64,000 bases of DNA from Macrothele yani. Taxonomy: Eukaryota > Arthropoda > Arachnida > Araneae > Macrothelidae. The stretch is from the NCBI GenBank assembly GCA_039090855.1, contig CM077005.1, positions 72,350,607 through 72,414,606 on the forward strand, in the 5' to 3' direction. Shown here piece by piece: positions 41,576-51,319 of the stretch. Within the stretch, counting starts at the first letter, position 1. Each line of letters starts with the position of its first letter. The notes beneath the pieces are model-generated. The model was not told where the DNA came from and did not search any database. It was given only the letters and a program-made list of their open reading frames with translations. The position numbers were made by a program, and so were the translations under genes.

Positions 41576-41862
41576 TACATTAATGAACTATCAAACACAT
41601 TTTGAGTTTACGATACAAAATGATAAATATTCATCATTATTAAAATTTTCTTTGTCTGTAACTGGAACAACAGCTGTAATAGGCAAAAATATGTAATGAA
41701 CTTACTGGGTTATTAAAACAGAATGATATGGGATACACAAATACAATCTTTTACACAATAGGAATAATGTGTCAGAAAAGTTTGAAAATACACTGACGGA
41801 AAAAAATCCCAACACCAAGAAGGGGTTGTGTTAGATAAACGACAGTTGGTAGGCGGTGAGAG

Positions 41863-42091
41863 TTTTTTTTTTTTTTTTTTTAATTGGAGGTTTAACGACC
41901 ACCGTGAGCAACTCAATTGGTTATAAGCAGTCGCCAGTCTTTAATTTAGGGTCACTGGTTCCAGGGAAGGGAGAGAGCCAGTGCCGTAAGACAAACACAA
42001 CATCCATGCCTGACCGGGATTCGAACCCGGACCCCTTACGGACGAATGATCAGAGGCCAGTGCCGTAGACCACTGCGCCACCGAAGCGACA
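41863..42091 (-). mobile_element. SINE-1 inserted in Tc1-C copy 3
   Basis: Full length with poly-T of about 20. An exact target duplication GCGGTGAGAG lies at 41853-41862 and 42092-42101, and the Tc1-C leader resumes without loss, matching copy 2. Confidence 0.96.
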
Positions 42092-42270
42092 GCGGTGAGA
42101 GTACATCTGTAAGATGACGTCTATGCAAATTTCGCGCTCGGCGCATACGTGTGGCGCTAGTAGCGCCGCTCAGAACATGCAAAGCAGGTTTGCTGTAAAT
42201 ACGCGCTGTAACGTTCGTGAGCGTTAGTTATCGTTGAGATTCGACGTAGTGTATTGATGTTAGTCAAGAA

Positions 42271-43266
42271 TGTCTTTAAGAAGACGAAGAAGCTATTATC
42301 AACAGCTCACGGCTACGAGAAGGTGGATTTTCTTTCCGCAATATTGCAGAACGACTTGGCAGGAATGTAGCCACTGTGCATGATTGTTGGCAGCGGTGGT
42401 CAATGGAAGGTACTGCCTCAAGAAGACCGGGTTCCGGCCGGTCACGTGACACTACTGAGAGGGAAGACCGCCGTGTACGGCGTATGGCCGTGGCGCATCG
42501 TACTGCGTCTGCGGAAGCAATTCGAGCTGCAGTTGCCACCACAGCGACACAACGAACTATTACAAATCGGTTACTTGAAGGACATCTCCGAGCCAGACGC
42601 CCTGTAGCGTGCATTCCACTTACTCCAAACCACTGCTGTTTGCGACGTCAGTGGTGTCAAGCTAGAGCTCATTGGAGGACGGAGTGGAGATCTGTTGTGT
42701 TTTCTGATGAAAGCCGGTTCTTCCTGGGTGCCAGTGATGGCCGTGTGGTGGTTAGAAGGAGGCCAGGTGAGCGCCTGCAACCAACCTGTCTGCGGCCGAG
42801 ACACATGGGACCTCCACCTAGAGTTATGGTCTGGGGAGCAATTTCCTATGACAGCAGGAGCACTCTCGTGGTTATCCCACGCACCCTGACGTCACATTTG
42901 TACGTCGGTCTGGTGATTCAACCTGTTGTGCTGCCATTCATGAACAGTATTCCAGGGGGTGTTTTCCAACAGGATAACGCTCGCCCGCATACCGCTGTTG
43001 TAACCCAACATGCTCTACAGAGTGTTGACATGTTGCCGTGGCCTGCTAGGTCACCAGATCTTTCAGCAATCGAGCACGTATGAAACATCATTGGACGACA
43101 ACTCCAGCGTCACCCACAACCAGCATTAACCGTCCCTGTATTGACCGACCAAGTGCAACAGGCATGGAACTCCATCCCACAAACTGACATCCAGCACCTG
43201 TACGACACAATGCATGAACGTTTGCGTGCCTGCATTCAACATTCTGGCGGTTACACCGGTTATTAA
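42271..43266 (+). pseudogene. Tc1-C transposase pseudogene (copy 3)
   Basis: Same family as copy 2. After the ATG at 42271 about 26 bp are deleted (the GAGTTTGAACGAGGTC region), shifting the frame. The frame is then open from 42376 to 43080 and includes VVFSDESRFFLGASDGRVVV (first Asp), GGVFQQDNARPHTAVVTQHA (second Asp) and SPDLSAIEHV (third Asp and Glu), where TGG has become TGA at 43081-43083. The C-terminus continues in the same frame to CIQHSGGYTGY at 43266. Two lesions only; slightly older than copy 2. Confidence 0.94.
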
Positions 43267-43431
43267 TGTACCAGGATTTTACATTTAAAATGACTCTTCT
43301 CGCGCTTATATTAAGCTGTGATCTTGAAACCTTAATCGATTAAATATGTTACCTATACAAATGTATTGCCGCCATTTCATTCCTCTACAACTATTTTTTC
43401 GTGGTGTTGGGATTTGTTTTCCGTCAGTGTA

Positions 43432-44447
43432 CATAACAACTTGAAAATGAAGGGAAGGCCATCACTCTGCGCATTCTGGACATCCGTAAGTTGAAAGATT
43501 TGTGTTCTTTCTGATGCCTCCACAATTATCATATAAATACCTCATCTAAAATTTACAGAAATATACTGTATGTTGTACACGCGATCTTCATCAGAAATAA
43601 AACACATCCAGCCTTTGCTTGTGCTTGGTTGTGACTCAACTTCTTCATTTCTGGTTGAGACTGGTTTAGATGTTTTCTTGATTTTCTTTGCCGTATATTT
43701 CTCCAGTTCCTTCGCATCTTTAAGCATGGAAGACCTTATAACGCGTGCCTTGTATTTCAACGATCTTCTAACAAAATGGAAATGGGTTTAACATGACGAA
43801 GAGTTTCGTAAGTGTCTTGAATAACCTAAACGTCTTGTATGTACACCTTTGACGCCACTATGGCTTTACAGGGATACCGAGTATTTGATAGCATTCTACA
43901 TCTATTTATGTAACATTTCGAAATTTTATATAAAACAACTAACTTCTCTCTGTAGACAAATCTTCAAACAGGAAGAACATATACAGCTTTAGAAAGTAGT
44001 TCTTAATGGCATCTACTGTACAAAATCAGTTCTTTTCGCTTACCATTATATAGCAGCACAGACTTTCAGTTCCGTGACTGAAGAGCAAATGGAGGATATA
44101 CCACTTCGTTCTTAAATGATGGCGGACTTCTAACAATTTTTCTCCCTACATGGTCTGTGAATGCCGACACAGACAGTAAACTACCGCTATTTGATATCGT
44201 CACAAGGAATTCGTTTGATGGCGATAAAGGGTTGCATGGCGTTATTTGGCATAAGTACCTTATTCCATGGCTGCAGAAGAAAACAAACGCTGTCTCAATT
44301 CTCCCGAATTTGTAACATAACGTGTTACGTATAAAACAATCGAAGAACCGTGTATGATAATCTGAAATTCAAAATTTAACGTACAAACACAAAAATAATA
44401 TTAATAAGCTACGTATAATCGAATCGAAAACGCGATAAAAGCTGAAG
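43432..44447. other. Unannotated AT-rich DNA
   Basis: Only short ORFs without motifs. Confidence 0.5.
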
Positions 44448-44893
44448 TTAAGGTGGACGTCAAGTAATTTTGCTTCCTATACTTCCAATGGAAAAACTTT
44501 TGTACACACTTTCTTCACAATTAATGCGTTCCCAAGGATGAAAATTTGAACATCGATTAAAATAACTTCATATGATAACTTGGAATACTTAATATTTTCT
44601 GAAACATAACCATAATTATATTAAAAATCAATAACTTTTCCTTTGGTGGTGTTGAAACCAGAAAAAAGATGGCGCGACCTGTACTTTGATGACGTCAGTA
44701 GACAAACAAATGTTGGATTGCATAATTATGGTTATGTTTTAGAAAATATTAAGTATTCCAAGTTATAAAATGAAGCTATTTTAATCGATGTTCAAATTTT
44801 CATCCTTGGGAACGCATTAATTGTGAAGAAAATGTGTACAGAAATTTTCCTATTGGAAGCATAGGAAGCAAAATTACTTGAGGTCCACATTAA
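44448..44893. mobile_element. TTAA-flanked MITE with 168-bp inverted repeats
   Basis: TTAA at 44448-44451 and 44890-44893 bound a 438-bp element. The inverted repeats 44452-44619 and 44722-44889 begin GGTGGACGTCAAGTAATTTT and, inverted, TGTGGACCTCAAGTAATTTT and are about 90 percent identical. A 102-bp unique centre has no coding. TTAA duplication is the hallmark of piggyBac-type transposition, so this is probably a non-autonomous piggyBac-related element. Confidence 0.88.
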
Positions 44894-46172
44894 GTATCGG
44901 GACTAGCGCATAGTTACATATTAAATGAAAAACATATAACCAAAAACGTATAACTAAGGTTTGCACCAATCTGGTGACGTATGACGTTGCTAGACAACAC
45001 CATTTCACTGAAGAGGCTGAAGTGTCCACCGGCTGAAAGCGGACGTTTCTTCTGCACCAACTCAACAGTAAGAGTCAGTCCAGTTTTCTTCTGTCTCTTT
45101 TACCAAACCAATTTTTTAGCAAGTTAACTACAACTTATTGTGGGTGCAGGGTGCTTAAAATATATACACATTATTTCCTTTTTATTCTAAGCATGTATCA
45201 TATAACGTGAGCTAAAGACATAGATCTATCGTTCTCCCTTATAGACCGCTCTTCTGAATTTTCACTGTAATTTATAGTGTCGGATTTAGTTTGTGCTTGA
45301 AGAACAAACGGTCTCTCAATCTTAGTAAACAAACGTCATGAAAATAAATGTATCTTTTCCCCTGTAAGGCTCTGTACTAATAAAATGTTGGAAAAAAACA
45401 GATGCTTTCAAATTTTGTGTGACATAAAACTCTTTCATATGACGGCAGTTCTTGCTAATGACTATATTAACGCTCTCCGGGAGAAGGGAAATAATAACAT
45501 ACACTTATTTTTGTAAAGATGCAGATTTGCAGAGAGGATTTAGCTCCGGTGCAAACACTGATGTTGTGTTAAATGAAAATTAATCAATGGAAGTGTGGAA
45601 TGTAGTAAGCATAGAATGAAAACGACAACAATGCTCAAGATGCCGCTCCGGTATTAATACGAAAACAGCGCGTCTCCATTAACGTAAAAGCTTCTTTCAT
45701 ATATTTACCAGTCTGTTCTTTCGCAATATGAATGAAATATGAATTCCTTGGTGTGACAGTTAATAACACATTCATTTCCAGAAGATTGAATTTTTTGTTA
45801 ATTCCTAAAATGAAAAATTTAAGGAGCATACTTTCAAGAGAAAATGGCATTTTCTCCTTGGAAGAGACGCGGCTATTTTCTTTTTTATTCCTTTCTGTAA
45901 GAAGAAGAAACAATTTATAATAAAGTTCCTGTTTGAAATAGCTTATTATTTCGGTTAAAACTAGGTAAAAAGTAATTACTTAATATGCAATAAATAAATA
46001 TTGCTTCAAATTCTCTTGTACGTTTTTTAAAACCCCACATTTGCACACTATTCCCAAAGCATTCTTTTCCAAACATAAACATAAAAAACATCGTTCAAAA
46101 CTATAAACGTATTTTCAGACTAAGTTCCTATTAGCTGGTACAAGGGTGATCCGGTTAACTTAAAACAATATA
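44894..46172. other. Unannotated AT-rich DNA
   Basis: No recognisable gene or repeat. Confidence 0.5.
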
Positions 46173-46322
46173 CACTATGTTGACAAAAGTCACCTGTCAC
46201 CCCTTCAAAAGCAAATGAACGGATCCGCTGCGTTGTTAAGATGCGCGGTACAGCTGCAAACGATATAAAAACAAGCATACAGCTGACAGCGATCATATCG
46301 CACTGTGAGGTTGAGTAAAAAC
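46173..46322 (+). mobile_element. Tc1-like element A, 5' fragment (copy 3)
   Basis: CACTATGTTGACAAAAGTCA and about 130 bp of the leader, including AAAAGCAAATGAACGGATCC and TGCGCGGTACAGCTGCAAAC, as in copies 1 and 2. It ends just where the transposase ATG should be. Confidence 0.93.
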
Positions 46323-46349
46323 ACGTGAAAGCTGACAGCTTTCACATGT
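46321..46349. repeat. Hairpin at the truncation point of Tc1-A copy 3
   Basis: CACGTGAAAGCTG followed immediately by ACAGCTTTCACATGTG. It marks the exact end of the transposon homology. Confidence 0.8.
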
Positions 46350-46608
46350 GAAATCAAGAACCTTTGATCAGACTGTGTTAAAATCGATGAGTACGCTTAC
46401 GTTATCTTTTTGTGATATTTATACAGGGGGGCTTGATGAGCATTTTTCAAACTAATTATCGTTATTCAGTGGTGAGATGCTTACACCAATTTACATACAG
46501 AATGACAGTACTTTCTCGTAATTAATTAGGTTCTTTTATCATATGTTTGTATTTTAACAGTTTTGTAAGCCCGACACTGGAATGCAAACTTTTTACAGTA
46601 GTGAGTGA

Positions 46609-46851
46609 TTAACTCTCTAAGTGTCAGCAACACGTCTAGCGCGTGCAAAGCTTTCCTTTACCCAGTGTCAGTGACGCGTATAGCGCTTGCAAAGCTTTCC
46701 TTTACCCAGTGTCAGTGACGCATCGATCGCGTGAAAACGTTTCTTCAACTCAGTGTCAAGGACTCAGTGTCAGTGTCATGGAAGTCGTACATGACACAGT
46801 TGTAGAAACGTTTACACGAGCTAGACGCGTCGCTGACACTCAAAGTGTTAA
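46609..46851. mobile_element. Second TTAA-flanked short element with internal tandem repeats
   Basis: TTAA at 46609-46612 and 46848-46851. Ends CTCTCTAAGTGTCAGC and, inverted, CACTTTGAGTGTCAGC. The interior has a unit of about 44 bp (GCAAAGCTTTCCTTTACCCA then GTGTCAGTGACGCGTATAGC) repeated two to three times. No coding. Element size 235 bp. Confidence 0.75.
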
Positions 46852-47077
46852 TGCAAGGGTTAAAAATGCCTCTGCTGCAGATAGTTCAATTGGGAAAGCA
46901 ATGCTCTGTTGCTCGCTATACTTATTTTGAAAGTCATTAGTTCATAACTTAGAGCTTTGGCTGTACTTGCACTTTTATTTTTTCATGGGGTCCTGTCAGA
47001 TGGATAGATTCTTCTGTGGGAAGACTCAAAATGTTTAGTGAGGGTAGAACTTGGTGGCTAGGTTCAGTAAGATTGAT
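46852..47077. other. Unannotated spacer
   Basis: Nothing recognised. Confidence 0.5.
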
Positions 47078-47262
47078 TATATATTGAACGACCACCATGT
47101 ACACTTCTGAAGGATATAAGCTGTTGCCCGTCCTTAATTTGGGCCCATTATTCCAAGGTGGAGAGGAGGCCCGACACAGTAGGGCAGGTGCATTGTCCAT
47201 GCCTCACTAGGGGCTGGGGCAGAACCCAGCTCGAAACACTACCCAGAAACAGGCGCCTCTGA
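47078..47262 (-). mobile_element. SINE-1, old diverged copy
   Basis: GAACGACCACCATGTACACT, GCCCGTCCTTAATTTGGGCC, CATTATTCCAAGGTGGAGAG and CATGCCTCAC follow the SINE-1 order in reverse orientation. Roughly 25-30 percent diverged by eye. Confidence 0.75.
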
Positions 47263-47692
47263 TTATTTGGGAGATGTGGCTGACATTTTTGTATTTTGTG
47301 GCATATGTACCCGAACTTTCGTATTACAGTAGGTTAGGTTGTTTACTTGGTTTTCTGGATACGCCTACTGAGGATATATGCTTAAAAAGCGTGGGTGATT
47401 CCATTATTTTGTTTATCATGTTTGTACTTCGCAATACGTCATCCTTTGCCTTTAGTCAATCATTCGAAGAGCAGTTTTTCATGTACGAAGTCCAAATAAT
47501 ACTACATCTTATCACTACGATTCAGAGTTTCGCATTAGATTGTGTTTGGCTACAACCCGACGTCGAATCAGTTCATTATGATTGCATAAAACAATACTGT
47601 TTCTCTGCATTGTTAATAATTTGCTTTATCGGTACAGAGGCACCGTTTCCTTGTTCCCCATGTAGCCAACCTTTCAGGAAATAATTATATCG

Positions 47693-47765
47693 ATCACGGA
47701 GTTGGAATCGAACCATTATCTCCAGATAAATATTCGATTACGATACTGCTACACCACCCAGGAAC
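47693..47765 (-). mobile_element. Possible tRNA-derived fragment
   Basis: Read on the minus strand, GGTGTAGCAGTATCG resembles an A box and GGTTCGATTCCAACTCCG a B box at tRNA-like spacing. Very degraded; could also be chance. Confidence 0.35.
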
Positions 47766-47874
47766 AGAGGTCTGCACGTACTTGCCTTGGTTGTATAGCC
47801 AGAGCCCGACCCAACCATCGGGCCGGACTTCTGTTTTTCATTAGCTAACTGAACTGGAAGCTTAGATGTGAAAA

Positions 47875-48268
47875 ATCTTCTTTGATTTCCAAGGAATGGT
47901 GTACCAGAATATCGTGCCACCGAATACCACGGTTAATCCGGATTATTACGTGTCTGATTTGAAATAACTGATCGCACGTATTCATAAGAAGCGTCCAGAC
48001 ATTCACCTAAATGGTTGGAAACTCTATCATGATAGCGCTCGTCCTCACGTGGCACGGAATGTTACTACCTTATTAGCTGAAAAAATTCTTGGAACCTCCA
48101 TACCCTCCGGATTCAGCACCCTGTGACTTTTCCCCCCTCAGCTCTCAAAAAGAACTTGCAAGGAGATAGGCATACGTCAACAGAAGACGTAGTCATAGCT
48201 TCAGAAGCGGCTCTGAAGGGGATGCAGGAAGATGGCTTCCAGCACGTCTTTGAGGAGTGGCAGCGATG
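47875..48268 (+). pseudogene. Mariner transposase pseudogene, first part
   Basis: Mariner (DD34D) C-terminal half: FFDFQGMVYQNIVPPNTTVN, PDYYVSDLK followed by a stop, RIHKKRPDIHLNGWKLYHDS and ARPHVARNVTTLLAEKI (second Asp in HDSARPH), then a degraded third-Asp region (SGFSTL for SPDLAPCDFFL), LQGDRHTSTEDVVIASEAAL and EDGFQHVFEEWQRC. The reading frame is cut at 48268 by Tc1-B copy 2 and continues at 49477. The N-terminal half and first Asp are not recognisable upstream. Confidence 0.88.
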
Positions 48269-48270
48269 CA

Positions 48271-49476
48271 CACTGAAGAGCAATTGAATTAGAGATACCT
48301 GTCTAGTAACGTGTAGCACCACCTTTCGCCCTGATGACGGCGGAGATTCGTCTCGGCATGGACTCGACAAGACACCGGAAGCGTTAGGAAGCCATACGGA
48401 TCCACGACCCCCGAACAAGCTCCCACAGTTTACGAAGATTTGATGGAGGGGGTCAGAGCCTCGAACATCTCTCTAGATGGAATACCAGATGTGATCGATG
48501 GGATTGAGGTCAGGTGACCTAGCTGGCCATGGAAGCGAGGTCACGTCGGTGGAGTGTCCATCTAACCATTCGGATACAATTCAGGAGCGATGGCACGGTG
48601 CATTGTCGTGTTGCAGGATGAGGTCCCCAGCGTGATGTTGAAGACGCACAAGCGGAAGCAAATGGTCGTCCAGGATATCCTGGCAACGTTGACCTGTGAG
48701 GGACGATGTCACACGTACCAGGGGTCCCATTTCAGTCCAGGTAAATAGTCCCCAAACGAGAATGCCACCCCCACCAGCTTGAAGAGTACCCTGCTGGCAA
48801 GAAAGATCCATCGGTTCATGGGGTTTGCGCCGTACTCGTATCCTGCCATCCGTATGTACCAACGTGAATCCAGGCAACATTTTCCCACATGTCTAAGGTC
48901 CAATGGCGATGTTCCCGCGCCCTTGCTAATATTTGCACCCTGCGATATGCGGTCAGCAGCGGTGCCTTCGTGGGACGATGGCTTCTGTACCCCATAGCGT
49001 GGATATGGTTCTGGATGGTGTGGCTGCTTACACGTTTTAGTGCACCAGCGTTAAATTGCCGAGTGATTTCTTGCACTGAGGCCCGTCTATCCTCTGTTAC
49101 AATGCAAGCTAGCCGATGATGACCCCACTCATCCACACGCTGTTGTCCACTGCAGGTGGCCCTTCCAGGGATGGTTTTACCGGATTCGATGTACTCACGG
49201 TGCACCCGTGACACTGTGGCTCGTGAACATCCCAGTGCCTGCACGACTTCTGAGATGGAATGAGCCATTCGTCGGACCCCGACAATTTGCCCACGATCAA
49301 AGGCGCTTAGATCCTTCGTCTTACTCATACTGCGTCCGACTCTTACTGATTCCCGTCACATTACTCCTTATATTGTCGGATCGCTGCATACGTTATGTCG
49401 TTTCCGTTTACAGGGCCGCCCACTGTCATCGCATTTGCATAAAGCCAGCTGTCTCTATTTCAATTGCTCTTCAGTG
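48271..49476 (-). mobile_element. Tc1-like element B, copy 2, inserted in a mariner gene
   Basis: Ends CACTGAAGAGCAATTGAATT (left) and the complement of CACTGAAGAGCAATTGAAAT (right). The flanking dinucleotides are CA and TG; TA on each side would be expected, and both can be single mutations of TA. 1206 bp. Confidence 0.93.
48303..49328 (-). pseudogene. Tc1-B transposase pseudogene (copy 2)
   Basis: Read leftwards from the ATG at 49326-49328. The N-terminal 150 codons are open and complete: MSKTKDLSAFDRGQIVGVRR, MAHSISEVVQALGCSRATVS (first HTH), RVHREYIESGKTIPGRATCS (region deleted in copy 1), HAMGYRSHRPTKAPLLTAYR, ending HWTLDMWENVAW. A frame change follows just before the first catalytic Asp. 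VHTDGRIRVRRKPHEP, GGGGILVWGLFTWTEMGPLV and LILQHDNAPCHRS (second Asp) are readable. The Asp/Glu block (SPDLNPIDHIW-like) and the end MPRRISAVIRAKGG are in other frames. Inactive, but less damaged than copy 1. Confidence 0.92.
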
Positions 49477-49562
49477 TGTGTACAGGTGTATTCTCTCAGA
49501 AGGAGATTACTTTAAAAAGGACCACAGTCATATGTTACGACATCAGCCAGCTTTTAACTCTA
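49477..49562 (+). pseudogene. Mariner transposase pseudogene, last part
   Basis: VYRCILSEGDYFKKDHSHML continues the mariner C-terminus (usual form KCI, then GDYFEGD) immediately after Tc1-B copy 2. Confidence 0.85.
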
Positions 49563-49584
49563 ATATTACGTTTTTAAATGCCTT

Positions 49585-49664
49585 TGATTGTCTTGTGTCT
49601 GGCGCTCTTTGGCCAAACATGGTTCTTGCGCCATAAAAATCAATCAATCAACCAACCAATAGTC
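49585..49664 (+). mobile_element. SINE 3' fragment with CAAT tail
   Basis: CTTGTGTCTGGCGCTCTTTG, CCAAACATGGTTCTTGCGCC and ATAAAAATCAATCAATCAAC. The tetranucleotide tail and sharp end look like the 3' end of a SINE. No second copy in this window. Confidence 0.55.
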
Positions 49665-49710
49665 ATATGTAGTTCAGGTTCACGTTCATAAATTTAAGCG
49701 CAAGTCTTTG

Positions 49711-49841
49711 GTGACGTACTACAGAGTGAAAAATGTGTCAAGACGAAGAATATGCAGCGAGACATTCTGTCCGCGTAGCTCAGTTGGAAGAGCGACTTAC
49801 TCCGGAGCGAGAGGACACGGACAAACTTGTGTTTTCACATT
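49711..49841 (+). mobile_element. SINE-4 copy 1 of a duplicated pair
   Basis: GTGACGTACTACAGAGTGAA, AATGTGTCAAGACGAAGAAT and GCAGCGAGACATTCTGTCCG lead into a tRNA-like segment GTAGCTCAGTTGGAAGAGCG (A box). The B-box half is deleted (GAGGACACGGACAAACTTGT). Confidence 0.8.
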
Positions 49842-49975
49842 GGCGCCCAATTGTGGAAAATGGATCTACTGCTCGTTTGGTTCTTCAAAAAATGTGTGAT
49901 GTTTGTTCAACACATCGTTTGGAATTAATAAAAAAGTCCTACTTCGCTTCTAAAATAATGTTAAGAGTGAGATGA

Positions 49976-50126
49976 TGTGACGTATTACAGAGGTGAAAAC
50001 ATGTGTCAAGACCATGAATCTGCAGCGAGACATTCTGTCCACGTAGCTCAGTTGGGTGAGCGACTTACTCCGGAGTGAGGGGACACGGTTTCGATGTCCG
50101 TCGTGGACAAACTTGTGTTTTCACAC
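49976..50126 (+). mobile_element. SINE-4 copy 2 of a duplicated pair
   Basis: Same leader as copy 1, then a nearly complete tRNA-like domain at 50037-50107: acceptor strands GTCCACG and CGTGGAC pair, A box TAGCTCAGTTGG, B box GGTTTCGATGTCC. The anticodon arm (GACTTACTCCGGAGTGAGGG) pairs imperfectly. ACAAACTTGTGTTTTCACAC follows, as in copy 1. The spacing of 265 bp suggests a local duplication. Confidence 0.82.
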
Positions 50127-50136
50127 TTTCTCAAAC

Positions 50137-51160
50137 GGGCCTCGTCGTTAGTCGTTCCACGTTTTGCTTGTATGACAGCGGCAATACGTCGAGGCATACT
50201 ATCAACCAATTTCCCGTAGGTATCGACAGGAATTAATCGCCATTCGTCATATAAAGCTAATGCCAGAGTGTAGAGAGAAAACAGTTGTTATGGACGATTA
50301 CGTATCCGTCGTTCCTGTTCATCCTGGCGGTGTTCTATGGAATTAAGATCAGGACTCGGAGCAGGCCAGTCTAACAATTTCACCTCATTTTCAAGAAATC
50401 AGTGCTGCACACGCCTTGCAGTGTGGTAGGGAGCTCTGTTGTGTTGGAAGAGACAACGGTCATTTTAGTAATACTGATACATTGTTGGTAGGGCAGAATT
50501 ATCCAGAACGTCGAGGTACACTTCAGAGTTCATGGTTTGTGGTATAATAACCAACGGGCAGAGTCCCATCCACGAAAAGCAACTCCATACCACGATGGAG
50601 CAACCGCAGTGCTTAACAGTTGGAAAAAACAATGTCCGACAAAAATCGTTCACCCGGCTGTCGCCAAATCCAAACGCTCCCATCAGATTGAAAGCATTAA
50701 AAGAGTGATTCATCACTCCAAAGAACAGCTTTTCAGTGCCCACTGTCCCGGATGGACGAGAGACACACCACTCCAAACGGCGCTTGGCATTCACGGTAGT
50801 GATGTGTGGCTTGTGTGCTTCTGCACAACCATAATAACACACTGTGCAGCTCTCTGCGGACAGTTATGGTATTAACCGATGCATAATAAGCATTTTCTGC
50901 TTCAGAAACGATGAAAACTGTTGAGGAAGAACGGGATTTCTTAACAGGACCCTTTTGTTACGTTCCGTTAGTTTATGCGGCCTTCCTGGAAGTTTTTTGG
51001 CTGTAGTTGTATCGTCCTGCTTCCATCTCTTCACGACATCATTTACAGTCGATTTTGGTATGTTTAGTTCAGCTGCAATGCTCCGTATAGAAACGTTACT
51101 CAAGTGACATCCTATGACCAGCTCGCGCTGGAACTCAGAAAGCTCACGTCAACGCGGCAT
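50137..51160 (-). pseudogene. Tc1-F transposase pseudogene
   Basis: Read leftwards. MPR, a stop, then RELSEFQRELVIGCHLSNVS and IRSIAAELNIPKSTVNDVVK (first HTH), RWKQDDTTTAKKLPGRPHKL, TERNKRVLLRNP, and AEAHKPHITTVNAKRRLEWC. The first catalytic block reads FFGVMNHSFNAFN (normally SDES). Then IVVWSCFSWMGLCPLVIIPQ, MNSEVYLDVLDNSALPTMYQ, FQHNRAPYH (second Asp replaced by Asn), [20 protein letters not shown] (third Asp and Glu present) and VDSMPRRIAAVIQAKRG. Loss of two catalytic Asp residues and several stops. No matching terminal repeats were located with confidence. Confidence 0.87.
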
Positions 51161-51162
51161 GA

Positions 51163-51248
51163 TGTTCTGTCGTGTTGTCAACAACTTTGCCGCGTGGAAG
51201 TAAACTTTCACGTCCACGCGGAAAAGTTGTTCATAACACGACAGAACA
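51163..51248. repeat. 36-bp-arm hairpin upstream of Tc1-F
   Basis: Arms 51163-51198 (TGTTCTGTCGTGTTGTCAAC at the start) and 51213-51248 pair with three mismatches over a 14-nt loop. Confidence 0.92.
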
Positions 51249-51295
51249 ACTCATATACGTACCTCCTCACTCGCAGCGCACATTCCTGCGCAACC

Positions 51296-51319
51296 ATTCT
51301 TTGCATTTATGCAAAGAAT
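51296..51319. repeat. Perfect 11-bp hairpin
   Basis: ATTCTTTGCAT, TT, ATGCAAAGAAT. Confidence 0.85.

Larger units (their letters stand above)
41791..43429 (+). mobile_element. Tc1-like element C, copy 3
   Basis: Ends CACTGACGGAAAAAAATCCC and, inverted, CACTGACGGAAAACAAATCC, flanked by TA (41789-41790 and 43430-43431). The leader is interrupted by a SINE-1. Without it the element is about 1400 bp, like copy 2. Confidence 0.95.

Noticed and set aside
47274..47684. 136-codon ORF with ATG and hydrophobic stretches.
   Set aside because: No motif or homology that I recognise; it lies between an old SINE and a tRNA-like fragment. A single hydrophobic ORF of this size can arise by chance in AT-rich DNA.
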